A DNA stretch of 15,630 nt from assembly GCA_002426025.1 (NCBI GenBank), contig DINP01000036.1:55825-71454 (forward strand), read 5' to 3'. The notes beneath the pieces are model-generated. The model was not told the origin of the DNA and ran no database searches. It saw nothing but the letters and a program-made list of their open reading frames with translations. Numbering within the stretch: position 1 is the first letter of the stretch; every line of letters starts with the position of its first letter. The translations under genes and the position numbers were made by a program. Below, one piece after another: positions 1 to 7,299 of this stretch. Source of the stretch: Bacteroidales bacterium UBA5537. GTDB lineage: Bacteria > Bacteroidota > Bacteroidia > Bacteroidales > Lentimicrobiaceae.

Positions 1-2108
1 CTTCCTTTGTTGTCGGTCAGCCTGCCCTCGTCCAGAACCTGAAGCAGAATATTGAAGACATCCGGGTGGGCTTTTTCTATTTCGTCGAGCAATACAACAG
101 AGTAGGGCTTACGTCTTACTTTTTCGGTAAGTTGGCCACCTTCATCATAGCCAACATAGCCCGGAGGAGCTCCAATCAATCTCGAAACGGTATGCCGTTC
201 CTGATATTCCGACATATCAATGCGAATGAGTGCATTTTCATCATTAAAAAGGAATTCAGCCAGCGCTTTGGCCAATTCTGTTTTTCCGACTCCGGTTGTG
301 CCAAGAAATATAAATGAACCTATGGGTTTCCGGCCATCCTGAAGGCCGGCCCGGCTGCGACGGATGGCATCAGAAATGGCTTCTATGGCTTCATTCTGGC
401 CAACAATTCTTTTATGCAGCTCATCCTCGAGCTGAAGTAGTTTTTCACGTTCACTCTGTAGCATCCGGCTTACAGGAATGCCTGTCCAGCGCGAAACAAT
501 TTCAGCAATTTCATTTGCGCTTACCTCTTCTTTGATTAGTGCTGAATTAGATTGCATCTCATTGAGTTTCTCTTTCAGAGATTCAAGCTTTTGCTCTGCA
601 TGTTTTATAAGTCCGTACCTGATTTCTGCTACTTTTCCATAGTCACCTTCACGCTCGGCTGTTTCAGCTTCAAACTTGTATTGCTCAATGCTTTGCTTTA
701 TTTTCTGAATGCCATCAACTACATTTTTCTCGGCAACCCATCTGGCCCTTAGGGTGTTGCGTTCCTCAGTCAGATTTGCAAGTTCCTCGGCAATTGCATG
801 GTTTCTGATGTCGTCGCCTTCGCGTTTTATTGCAACCTTTTCTATTTCAAGTTGCTTGATCCGTCTTTCAATTTCATCCAGTTCTTCGGGCACTGAGTTG
901 ATCTCTAGCCTGAGTTTTGCAGCAGCTTCATCAATCAGGTCTATAGCCTTATCGGGAAGAAAACGATCACTGATATATCTTTGCGAAAGCTCAACGGCTG
1001 CTATAATTGCATCGTCTTTTATCCTGACCTGGTGGTGGGTTTCGTAACGCTCCTTCAGTCCCCTGAGTATCGAAATGGCATCCAGGGTGTCAGGTTCATC
1101 AATCATCACAATCTGAAACCTGCGTTCCAGGGCTTTGTCTTTCTCAAAATATTTCTGATATTCCTTCAGCGTTGTTGCCCCTATAGCCCTAAGTTCCCCA
1201 CGGGCAAGGGCCGGTTTGAGGATATTGGCCGCATCCATGGCTCCCTCGCCACCACCGGCACCAACCAGGGTGTGGATTTCGTCAATAAAAAGGACCACTT
1301 CTCCCTCAGATTCAATTACTTCACGAACAACAGCTTTTAATCGCTCTTCAAATTCGCCTTTATATTTTGCTCCGGCTATCAGCGCGCCCATATCCAGAGA
1401 GAAAATTTGTTTTGATTTCAGATTTTCAGGGACATCCCCGTTTATAATACGGTGCGCCAGTCCTTCGGCTATGGCTGTTTTACCAACACCCGGTTCTCCG
1501 ATCAGAATAGGATTATTTTTGGTTCTGCGGGTAAGTATCTGCAAAACGCGCCTTATCTCTTCGTCGCGACCTATAACCGGATCGAGTTTTCCGGCCCTTG
1601 CCAGTTCATTCAGGTTTCTGGCGTAGCGATTAAGTGCATTCCATGTCTCATCTGATGAAGCGGAGCTTGCTTTGCCCCCTTTGCGCATCTCTTTAATTGT
1701 TGCTTTTAAATCTTTTTCATTCATTCCTGCATTTTTGAGCAGGTTTGCTGAGTTGCCCCCATGCTGCAATATACCGAAAAGCAGGTGCTCGGCTGTAACA
1801 TAGTCGTCGCCAAGGTCTTTTGCAAATGACGTTGCGGCCTGTAAAACCTTTGAGAATGCGTTGCTGAAATATTGTTCACCTCCGCTTACAACCGGAAGTT
1901 TATCAAGCTCCTTACTTATTGCATTCTCAATAATTTTCAGATCAATCCCTGCCTTTTGCAGGATAAATGTACCCACGTTTTCATCTGTTGATAAAAGGCT
2001 TTTTAACAGATGCACCGGCTCAATTGCCTGATGGTTCATAGTGGTTGCAAGTTCCTGCGCAGTTTGAATTGCTTGTTGCGATTTTATAGTGAAGTTATTA
2101 AGATTCAT
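1..2108 (-). CDS. clpB: ATP-dependent chaperone ClpB, 3' end cut off by window edge
   Basis: ClpB is a hexameric AAA+ disaggregase that threads aggregated proteins through its pore together with DnaK. The visible part is 702 codons from the start; full-length family members are about 860 residues, so the end of the second ATPase domain and the C-terminus lie beyond position 1. Order seen: Clp N-domain repeats (about residues 1-150), AAA-1 with Walker A GEPGVGKT (204-211) and Walker B-like LFIDEIHTL, a long charged coiled-coil middle domain (about 400-530, the feature separating ClpB from ClpA/ClpC), then AAA-2 with Walker A GTTGVGKT (603-610), the pore motif GYVGYDEGG and [12 protein letters not shown]. 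The start ATG (2106-2108) is preceded by a clear GGAGG. It is divergent from ppa and has a possible heat-shock-type promoter upstream. No disruption is seen. Confidence 0.97.
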   Translation of the reverse strand, partial: MNLNNFTIKSQQAIQTAQELATTMNHQAIEPVHLLKSLLSTDENVGTFILQKAGIDLKIIENAISKELDKLPVVSGGEQYFSNAFSKVLQAATSFAKDLGDDYVTAEHLLFGILQHGGNSANLLKNAGMNEKDLKATIKEMRKGGKASSASSDETWNALNRYARNLNELARAGKLDPVIGRDEEIRRVLQILTRRTKNNPILIGEPGVGKTAIAEGLAHRIINGDVPENLKSKQIFSLDMGALIAGAKYKGEFEERLKAVVREVIESEGEVVLFIDEIHTLVGAGGGEGAMDAANILKPALARGELRAIGATTLKEYQKYFEKDKALERRFQIVMIDEPDTLDAISILRGLKERYETHHQVRIKDDAIIAAVELSQRYISDRFLPDKAIDLIDEAAAKLRLEINSVPEELDEIERRIKQLEIEKVAIKREGDDIRNHAIAEELANLTEERNTLRARWVAEKNVVDGIQKIKQSIEQYKFEAETAEREGDYGKVAEIRYGLIKHAEQKLESLKEKLNEMQSNSALIKEEVSANEIAEIVSRWTGIPVSRMLQSEREKLLQLEDELHKRIVGQNEAIEAISDAIRRSRAGLQDGRKPIGSFIFLGTTGVGKTELAKALAEFLFNDENALIRIDMSEYQERHTVSRLIGAPPGYVGYDEGGQLTEKVRRKPYSVVLLDEIEKAHPDVFNILLQVLDEGRLTDNKG

Positions 2109-2116
2109 TTATTTGG

Positions 2117-2121
2117 CCTCC
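2117..2121 (-). promoter_or_regulatory. Shine-Dalgarno site of clpB
   Basis: The minus strand reads GGAGG, then 8 bases, then ATG at 2108-2106. This is an almost ideal ribosome binding site and fixes the clpB start. It stands out because most genes here, as is usual in Bacteroidota, have only AT-rich leaders. Confidence 0.7.
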
Positions 2122-2149
2122 TGAAATTTGTTATTACTTTTTCTTTGTT

Positions 2150-2208
2150 ATCAAACACTTTGCCAATGGTAATTTATTTCAGATATATGGCAAAATGACA
2201 TATACGTC
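2150..2208 (-). promoter_or_regulatory. candidate clpB promoter: sigma-54-like element plus upstream palindrome
   Basis: On the minus strand, TGGCAAAGTGTTTGAT (2165-2150) resembles a -24/-12 sigma-54 promoter, TGGCAC-N5-TTGCW, with exact spacing. It deviates at the last -24 base and in the -12 GC, here GA. About 31 bp further upstream is a near-palindrome, GACGTATATGTC (2208-2197), of the kind an enhancer-type activator could bind. An inverted repeat TTTGCCA/TGGCAAA (2159-2165 and 2188-2194) overlaps the element. The assignment is inference from pattern only; a regulator-binding operator is an equally possible reading. Confidence 0.3.
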
Positions 2209-2275
2209 TTATGGTGAAGTGACAATTTGTCTTTAATTCTTTTACTTTTTCCAAACAAATATGGAGAAAGCCTGT

Positions 2276-2283
2276 TAACTTTG
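2276..2283 (+). promoter_or_regulatory. candidate -7 box of the ppa promoter
   Basis: TAACTTTG matches the Bacteroidota primary sigma factor -7 consensus TAnnTTTG and would give a leader of about 30 bases to the ppa start at 2321. No convincing TTTG is seen at the expected -33 position (about 19-21 bases upstream), so the call rests on one box. Confidence 0.4.
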
Positions 2284-2320
2284 TGCTTTCAAATAAATCA
2301 GCAAATTAAAATCGCAAATT

Positions 2321-2992
2321 ATGGCGAACAGATTAATGGACCCTATTGGCAGGCTAATGGGATTAAGGTACAAATCACATCCCTGGCACGGTGTGGAAAT
2401 AGGCATTGATGCACCAAAAGTACTCACCTGCTTTGTTGAAATGGTAAGCACCGATACTGTTAAATATGAAGTAGATAAAGTATCTGGATACCTGAAGATT
2501 GACCGTCCACAAAAGTATTCAAATGTGTTGCCCGCTTTGTATGGTTTTATCCCTCAAACACTTTGTGCGCGAAAAGTTGCTGAATATGCAGCCAGTAAAA
2601 CAGGCAATGGTGAAATAGTTGGTGACGGTGATCCGCTCGATATTTGTATTTTGTCTGAGAAGAGCATCTCACACGGCGATATTCTGGTTCAAGCTATCCC
2701 AATTGGCGGATTCAGGATGATTGATGGCAATCAGGCAGATGACAAGATTATCGCTGTGCTGAAAAATGATGCCGTTTATGGTGATTATACCGATGTTGAA
2801 CAACTTCCACCGCTGATTATCAACAGGCTAAAGCATTACTTTCTTACTTACAAGGATCTTCCCGGAAATCAACGTGATTGTGAGATTACCCATACGTATG
2901 GGCCAGAAGAATCACACATAGTGATTGAAGCTTCAATGGAAGATTACAGGCAGAAGTTTGAAAATCTCGATATATTACTTTCTGAAGTTTAG
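2321..2992 (+). CDS. ppa: family I inorganic pyrophosphatase
   Basis: This soluble Mg-dependent enzyme hydrolyses pyrophosphate to two phosphates, pulling biosynthetic reactions forward. The 223-residue product has the family I signature DGDPLD at residues 102-107, whose aspartates bind the catalytic metals. It also has the upstream GxLKIDRPQKYSN segment (56-68) and YGFIPQT (74-80). The length is somewhat above E. coli Ppa (about 175 residues) but fits the longer form that I recall from Bacteroidota, which begins MANRL-DPIGRLMGLRYKSHPWHG. The ATG at 2321 is chosen because it yields that conserved start and sits 38 bases after a -7 box; Met6 is the alternative. The gene stands alone, with its own promoter-like box and a terminator at 3096-3123. 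Confidence 0.95.
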   Translation: MANRLMDPIGRLMGLRYKSHPWHGVEIGIDAPKVLTCFVEMVSTDTVKYEVDKVSGYLKIDRPQKYSNVLPALYGFIPQTLCARKVAEYAASKTGNGEIVGDGDPLDICILSEKSISHGDILVQAIPIGGFRMIDGNQADDKIIAVLKNDAVYGDYTDVEQLPPLIINRLKHYFLTYKDLPGNQRDCEITHTYGPEESHIVIEASMEDYRQKFENLDILLSEV

Positions 2993-3095
2993 TAATTTGT
3001 AGACCGATGGCTCAGTTTTATTGCGTGTTCAGGTATCACTTCTGCACGTGATTCTCTTTGTGGTTATTAAATATGATTCTTCAAATGATTTATCT

Positions 3096-3123
3096 AAAAG
3101 CCCGATAAGACCGGGCTTTTTTT
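3096..3123 (+). terminator. Rho-independent terminator after ppa
   Basis: A perfect 9-bp stem, AAAAGCCCG (3096-3104) pairing with CGGGCTTTT (3112-3120), encloses a 7-base loop and runs into a T-rich tract. It lies 104 bases after the ppa stop and just before the next gene, so it should end ppa transcription. The A-rich left arm means it could also work in reverse, but no minus-strand gene needs it. Confidence 0.85.
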
Positions 3124-3124
3124 A

Positions 3125-3132
3125 TATTTTTG
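3125..3132 (+). promoter_or_regulatory. candidate -7 box for the CoA-binding protein gene
   Basis: TATTTTTG fits TAnnTTTG and lies 19 bases before the ATG at 3152, directly after the ppa terminator. The T-rich terminator tail could produce this match by chance, and no -33 box is seen. Confidence 0.25.
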
Positions 3133-3151
3133 CAAGTACAAAAGATTGCAA

Positions 3152-3529
3152 ATGCCTGAACTTCGACATAAGAGAACCCTGGTACTTGGCGCCAGCCTCA
3201 ACCCCGAACGCTATTCAAATATCTGTATCAACGATCTTGTTTTTTATAAGTTTCCAGTAGTTGCTGTTGGCCTGCGCGAGGGTGAAGTAGCTGGAATCCA
3301 CATTCAGAAAGGTTTGCCCGAGGTTGATGATGTGCATACGGTTACCATGTATCTGGGCCCGCAAAATCAGGAACAGTATATTGATTATATCCTTAATGTG
3401 GTAAAACCTGAACGTATTATTTTTAATCCGGGAACCTGGAATCCAGTTTTGGCGGACAAAGCTAAAGCCAGGGATATATTGGTAGAAACCAAATGTACCT
3501 TACTGATGCTTTCGGGTGGTTATTTTTAA
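3152..3529 (+). CDS. small CoA-binding-domain (Rossmann) protein, YccU-like
   Basis: The 125-residue product is a single CoA-binding fold domain of the COG1832/YccU type, related to the nucleotide-binding domain of succinyl-CoA synthetase alpha. The N-terminal strand and turn TLVLGASLNPERYSN match the family's LVLGASxNPxRYS motif. A second conserved block, IIFNPGTWNP, is followed by a charged segment and a short C-terminal strand ending GGYF. Its cellular role is not established; binding of CoA or a nucleotide is expected from the fold. The ATG at 3152 is preferred over an in-frame TTG at 3146, since it gives the family's usual start. The gene sits between the ppa terminator and a secreted-protein gene and has no evident functional partner. 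Confidence 0.8.
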   Translation: MPELRHKRTLVLGASLNPERYSNICINDLVFYKFPVVAVGLREGEVAGIHIQKGLPEVDDVHTVTMYLGPQNQEQYIDYILNVVKPERIIFNPGTWNPVLADKAKARDILVETKCTLLMLSGGYF

Positions 3530-3666
3530 TACCTGAAATTTTCTGATAGATACACCAAATATGCTCTTTTTGCGTTATCAGGCTACTGAAAGGATAAAAA
3601 TCAGTAATTTAGCCCCTCATTAATAACCCGCAACCGGTTTTGTTGTGTAAAATTTATCCGCCTCTT

Positions 3667-4965
3667 ATGATGAAGCGTTTCTCAAAAATAGTATTTGCTT
3701 TTATCAGTGCACTTTCTTTATGTTTAATGTCGGGTCAAACAGTTGAAGCCCAGAATGCTACAACAGGGATTCAGGGTGGGAACCTTTGCCCTGACAGCCG
3801 TTTTGTAACTCCTGTGCTGGTTACCGGAATTATTGATGTTGACTCATTCGCACTGGTTCTGAATTATCCTGCGGAAACACTTACTTATGAAGGGTTTCAG
3901 TTTGCCAATGCCCTGATCCGGGATTCAATAAAAGTAGAAAACCGCAACTCCTCCTTAAGGATTTCTTGGCATTCAAAAACCGGTGTTGATGTTGGCGATA
4001 CTACCCTGTTACAGTTAATCTTCAATACAGGTTTTGTTGATGGTGCTGTGAGTTGGGATGCTGATTCGAGTTATTATTATACGACTTCGGGCGATCCGCT
4101 CAATCTTTCCCTGACAGGTGGTGATATAACATTCTATCCGGCAATGTCAGTTGAAATCGAAGAGGTTAACCAGACTTGTGCAGGTGAATGTGAAGCAAAT
4201 ATTGTGGTTTTTGTTGCAGGTGGAACAGCTCCTTACGAGTATTTATGGAATGGCGCTGAAATGGATGTAAATCTTGATAACGCAGTCAAGAAAAATGCCT
4301 GTGGAGGGAATAATATTCTCAAAATAACCGATAACAACGGCTGTGTGCTCGACTCTGTTTTTATGGTTAGTGAATTGCCCGAAATTATGGTTGAAATAGA
4401 ATCTTCACCCGATACCGTTTATTTACAGAACCCTGTTGTAAGTTTCTCATTTACTGAAGATCAGAGTATTGTCGAATGGCTTTGGGATTTTGGCGATGAG
4501 ACTCAGAAATCAATTGAAAGAAATCCGGTACATATATATCCAAGTGCAAAATCGAGAATTGATAATGCTGCGATTACTGATGTTTACTCCGTAAATCTGA
4601 AGGTTACAAATGATAAAGGTTGTACAAAGGAAATCGCTTTTGAAATACCAGTTGCTGAGGTGAAACTTTTTATTCCTAACGTTTTCACTCCTCCCACCGA
4701 TCCAAATGGGTATTTCAGGATTGCTAAAGTCAACGATGGTTCAGCTTCGGGTAGCGAGTATATACCGATTGTGCTCGAATACCTGAGGATGGAGCTGATT
4801 GTTCTTGACCGGTGGGGCCGCAAAGTATATGACAACAGTAATTATAAAAACGACTGGGACGGAGGCAATCTGCCTGATGGAACCTACTATTACCGGCTTA
4901 ATACATATGGCTACTTTAAGGATGATTCCTATACTGGTGCCGTTACAATAATCAGGGAGAAATAG
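3667..4965 (+). CDS. secreted multidomain protein with T9SS type B (gliding motility-associated) sorting domain
   Basis: The 432-residue product is probably exported by the Sec system and then carried over the outer membrane by the type IX secretion system. Residues 1-28 form a signal peptide with hydrophobic core and likely cleavage at VEA-Q29. Residues about 35-158 look like a beta-sandwich of cohesin-like type. Residues about 162-240 resemble an SprB repeat (TCAGECEANIVVFVAGGTAP, LKITDNNGC). Residues about 242-333 are a PKD-like domain with WDFGD at 273-277. Residues 335-432 are a CHU_C sorting domain with FIPNVFTPP, LDRWGRKVYD, NDWDGGNLPDGTYYYRL and a final GAVTIIREK. The ATG at 3667 is chosen because it starts the signal peptide directly; a TTG at 3640 would add nine unlikely residues. 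The ligand is unknown, and neighbouring genes give no hint. Confidence 0.85.
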   Translation: MMKRFSKIVFAFISALSLCLMSGQTVEAQNATTGIQGGNLCPDSRFVTPVLVTGIIDVDSFALVLNYPAETLTYEGFQFANALIRDSIKVENRNSSLRISWHSKTGVDVGDTTLLQLIFNTGFVDGAVSWDADSSYYYTTSGDPLNLSLTGGDITFYPAMSVEIEEVNQTCAGECEANIVVFVAGGTAPYEYLWNGAEMDVNLDNAVKKNACGGNNILKITDNNGCVLDSVFMVSELPEIMVEIESSPDTVYLQNPVVSFSFTEDQSIVEWLWDFGDETQKSIERNPVHIYPSAKSRIDNAAITDVYSVNLKVTNDKGCTKEIAFEIPVAEVKLFIPNVFTPPTDPNGYFRIAKVNDGSASGSEYIPIVLEYLRMELIVLDRWGRKVYDNSNYKNDWDGGNLPDGTYYYRLNTYGYFKDDSYTGAVTIIREK

Positions 4966-5191
4966 GCGAGGGAGCGAGGGAGTGAAAAAAGGCGATGGAG
5001 CGGGTAAAGGTATTCTCCATGTTCAGTGTTCAGCGTTCAGCGTTCAGAACCCAGAATCCAGAACGAATGACGATTTACGAATGACTCAGATCTCTTAACG
5101 TAAAACCTCGCACTCAGAACCCAGAACCCTGAACTCAGAACCTTTGAACGCACGAAGTGCATTAAACCCTTGAACATCGAAGCGATAATCC
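4966..5191. repeat. gene-free spacer with degenerate 7-bp tandem repeats
   Basis: This spacer lies between two converging genes. It starts with two copies of GCGAGGGA (4966-4981). From 5021 to 5062 six 7-base units follow in phase: GTTCAGT, GTTCAGC, GTTCAGC, GTTCAGA, ACCCAGA, ATCCAGA. A 9-base sequence ACGAATGAC then occurs at 5063 and again 14 bases later at 5077. From 5112 to 5139 the units ACTCAGA, ACCCAGA, ACCCTGA, ACTCAGA appear. An inverted pair ATGGAG/CTCCAT (4995-5000, 5015-5020) and a hairpin at 5148-5162 (ACGCAC, GAA, GTGCAT) are also present. No ORF or strong terminator is seen. Confidence 0.75.
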
Positions 5192-5458
5192 CTAAATTTC
5201 CCTATTAAAGTCCATCTTATTTACTTCAATCTTACCTATTTTTCTAAGATCGGCTTCGAGCCTTTCCCATTCTCTGGTATCACCTGAAAGCTCAATAATT
5301 ATTAACCCTCCTGACCCACAATGACCTTCATCTTCGGTATCATTTATTCCGAGTCGGGTTCGGATTGAACATCCAAATCGGGTAAGCACTTTTTGCACTT
5401 CGGCTGCAACTTCGTCACGGTTGCTCACATTTATCCCTAAAATCCTGGTAATAGCCAT
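5192..5458 (-). CDS. TM1266-family [FeFe]-hydrogenase-associated small protein, copy 2
   Basis: This 88-residue protein fits the TM1266 family (annotated elsewhere as putative iron-only hydrogenase system regulator), an ACT-like alpha/beta fold known from the Thermotoga protein. Family features are the N-terminal strand TRILGINVSNR, a helix, IRTRLGI, then a glycine-rich turn and strand GGLIIIELSG, a second helix, and the closing strand IEVNKMDF. It is the last gene of the minus-strand hydrogenase block, 13 bases after copy 1. About a third of positions are identical to copy 1. A Cys at about residue 47 before the glycine turn is shared with copy 1 after a one-residue shift. The precise function is unproven; the link to hydG is by gene context. 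Confidence 0.8.
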   Translation of the reverse strand: MAITRILGINVSNRDEVAAEVQKVLTRFGCSIRTRLGINDTEDEGHCGSGGLIIIELSGDTREWERLEADLRKIGKIEVNKMDFNREI

Positions 5459-5471
5459 AACCTTTCACTTT

Positions 5472-5729
5472 TTAATAAACAAACGACATTTTTTGCATTT
5501 CCACGCCTCCAATTGTGGCTATTTCTTCTTCAAACGCATTCCATTCTTCCTGGTTGCCTGAAAGTTGGAGAATTACAACCCCGGCCCGGCTGCATGTATT
5601 CTCGTTCAGTTCGTGAAATCCCAGCCGCGATTTTATCAGATGCGAAAATTTGCTTAACAATAGCTGAATGCGTCCGGCTTCTTTAATCCTGTCGCGGATT
5701 AAAAGCCCTATTATCCTGGTTTCTTTCAT
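5472..5729 (-). CDS. TM1266-family [FeFe]-hydrogenase-associated small protein, copy 1
   Basis: This 85-residue protein has the same layout as its downstream neighbour: TRIIGLLIRDR, a helix, IKSRLGF, a Cys-containing loop, AGVVILQLSG, a helix with EEWNAFEEEI, and the closing strand VEMQKMSF. It lies 23 bases after hydG, so co-translation with the H-cluster maturase is likely. Family members are usually found beside hydE, hydG or hydF. Whether they bind a ligand, DNA or a maturase is not shown by the sequence; the fold lacks an obvious DNA-binding helix-turn-helix. Two adjacent divergent copies could form a heterodimer. Confidence 0.8.
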   Translation of the reverse strand: MKETRIIGLLIRDRIKEAGRIQLLLSKFSHLIKSRLGFHELNENTCSRAGVVILQLSGNQEEWNAFEEEIATIGGVEMQKMSFVY

Positions 5730-5752
5730 CTTTATTGATATTTTAAATGACT

Positions 5753-7189
5753 TTAAAAATAAAGATCGCGTTCGCCCGATTGAACACGAAGCAAGCGAAT
5801 CCTTAGCTCATTGATATTTACAGCTTCTTCAGATACCTGAAGTTCGTCGAGATTTTTCTCGATCACTTCCCAGCCTTTTTTCTTCGTCTCGGCAGGGGCG
5901 TAGTCTTCGAGATATTCAGCCAGGGTGAGCATGGCGTTGGGCGAGCAAAACCGCTTGATAAATCCCGGAACCGAAAATTCCATAAAGTGTTCGCCGGTTC
6001 TGCCTCGGCGGTAACATGCCGTGCAGAAGGAGGGAAGAAAGTCGTTGCTTACCAGCTCGTCAATAATTTCATTCAGCGAACGGTTGTCGTTTATCTGGAA
6101 TTGTTCACGATTCAGATCCTGATTTTCATTTACAGAATTTGAATATGAACCCAATTCAAGTTTAGTGCCCCCATCAATCTGGGAAACCCCGAACTGAATT
6201 ACTTCGTGACGTAGTTTGGCATTTTCGCGGGCAGTAAGTATCATCCCTGTGTAAGGCACAGCCAGCCTGAGAATGGCAACAAGTCTGGCGAAATCATCGT
6301 CGTTTACCGTGTAGTCTGTCCCTAAATCGAGTTTTGATGCGTTTTGGATTCGCGGAAAGGAAATAGTATGTGGGCCGACATGGTAACAGGCTTCGAGATG
6401 ATTTGTATGACGGACGAGCGCCATAACTTCGTATCGCCAGTCGTACAAGCCAAACAAAGCACCAATTCCCACATCGTCAATTCCGGCTTCCTGTGCGCGG
6501 TCAAGCCCTGTTAGGCGGTAGTCAAAATCACGTTTTTTTCCGCCAAGGTGATATTTTTTATATGCTTCAGGATGATAAGTTTCCTGAAAAATCTGATAAG
6601 TGCCAATACCCGCTTCTTTTACAGTGCGGAATCCTTCAATTTCGAGCGGTGCGGCATTTATATTAACGCGCCTGATTTCTCCATTACCTTTTTTGACACC
6701 ATAAACTGTTTTTACAGTATGGGCAATGTATTCAGGCGAATAATCGGGATGTTCACCATAAACCAGGATAAGCCGTTTTTGGCCATTGTCTTCAAGTGCT
6801 TCTACCTCATGTATAAGTTCCTGATCGTCAAGAGTTTTACGAATTGCCTCTTTGTTTGAAACCCTGAATCCGCAGTACTTGCAATTGTTGGTACATTTAT
6901 TTCCGACATACAGCGGTGCAAAAAGCACAATTCGGTTACCATACACCCGCTTTTTTAATTCACGGGCGCCTTCTTTGATCTCTTCAATCAGTTCAGGATC
7001 AGTTGCATTGATTAAAACAGCGGTTTCGCGTAGAGTCAATCTTTTTTTATCGAGCGATTTGGCAATAACAGCCTGTACAGTTCCCTTGTCAGATGGAGTG
7101 TTGTTAATGTAATCCCATAACTCTTCTGGATCAATAAAGGGTTTCATCCTTTGGTCAGGAATGCTGCATTTCTCTGGTGTGAAAATCAT
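5753..7189 (-). CDS. hydG: [FeFe]-hydrogenase H-cluster maturase HydG (radical SAM tyrosine lyase)
   Basis: HydG cleaves tyrosine with S-adenosylmethionine to give p-cresol, CO and cyanide, and delivers Fe(CO)(CN) units for the H-cluster. The 478-residue product has the expected length. It carries the radical SAM cluster motif CTNNCKYC (Cys99, Cys103, Cys106; CX3CX2C) and the second, C-terminal cluster motif with Cys389, Cys392 and Cys415 (CX2CX22C), which sets HydG apart from ThiH. The ATG at 7189 is taken; Met15 is a possible alternative start. A 110-bp gap separates it from the upstream gene, so it may have its own promoter. Two TM1266-family genes follow closely. hydE and hydF, needed for full maturation, are not in this window. 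Confidence 0.96.
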   Translation of the reverse strand: MIFTPEKCSIPDQRMKPFIDPEELWDYINNTPSDKGTVQAVIAKSLDKKRLTLRETAVLINATDPELIEEIKEGARELKKRVYGNRIVLFAPLYVGNKCTNNCKYCGFRVSNKEAIRKTLDDQELIHEVEALEDNGQKRLILVYGEHPDYSPEYIAHTVKTVYGVKKGNGEIRRVNINAAPLEIEGFRTVKEAGIGTYQIFQETYHPEAYKKYHLGGKKRDFDYRLTGLDRAQEAGIDDVGIGALFGLYDWRYEVMALVRHTNHLEACYHVGPHTISFPRIQNASKLDLGTDYTVNDDDFARLVAILRLAVPYTGMILTARENAKLRHEVIQFGVSQIDGGTKLELGSYSNSVNENQDLNREQFQINDNRSLNEIIDELVSNDFLPSFCTACYRRGRTGEHFMEFSVPGFIKRFCSPNAMLTLAEYLEDYAPAETKKKGWEVIEKNLDELQVSEEAVNINELRIRLLRVQSGERDLYF

Positions 7190-7233
7190 TACATATTGAT
7201 ATTTAAATATTTACGAAACAATTCATTCAAGTA

Positions 7234-7241
7234 CAAAATTA
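7234..7241 (-). promoter_or_regulatory. candidate -7 box for a hydG promoter
   Basis: Within the 110-bp gap before hydG the minus strand reads TAATTTTG, fitting TAnnTTTG, and would leave a leader of roughly 40 bases. No matching TTTG at -33 is found. The gap is the largest inside the minus-strand block, which makes an internal promoter reasonable. Confidence 0.3.
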
Positions 7242-7299
7242 CTACAATTCGATAGCTTAACCTAAGTTTTGACCTATTAGTTTTAGCAAAACAGGCATA

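Noticed and set aside
66..1655. Several plus-strand ORFs of 60-136 codons across the first 1.7 kb
   Set aside because: They lie opposite the intact clpB frame, show low-complexity Ser/Phe-rich translations and have no domain signatures, so they are shadows of clpB.
2993..3095. Small gene or RNA between ppa and its terminator
   Set aside because: The stretch is AT-rich with no motif-bearing ORF and no stable structure beyond the terminator hairpin; it looks like an untranslated 3' region.
5021..5139. CRISPR array
   Set aside because: Repeat units are only 7 bases, degenerate and contiguous, with no spacers of uniform length and no cas genes nearby.
5148..5162. Intrinsic terminator for the hydrogenase block
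   Set aside because: A 6-bp hairpin with a 3-base loop is present, but no T-run follows on the minus strand, so it does not meet the usual pattern.
7190..7299. Rex operator upstream of hydG
   Set aside because: Only isolated TTGTT-like half-sites are present; no inverted TTGTKAA-type pair with the right spacing could be found.
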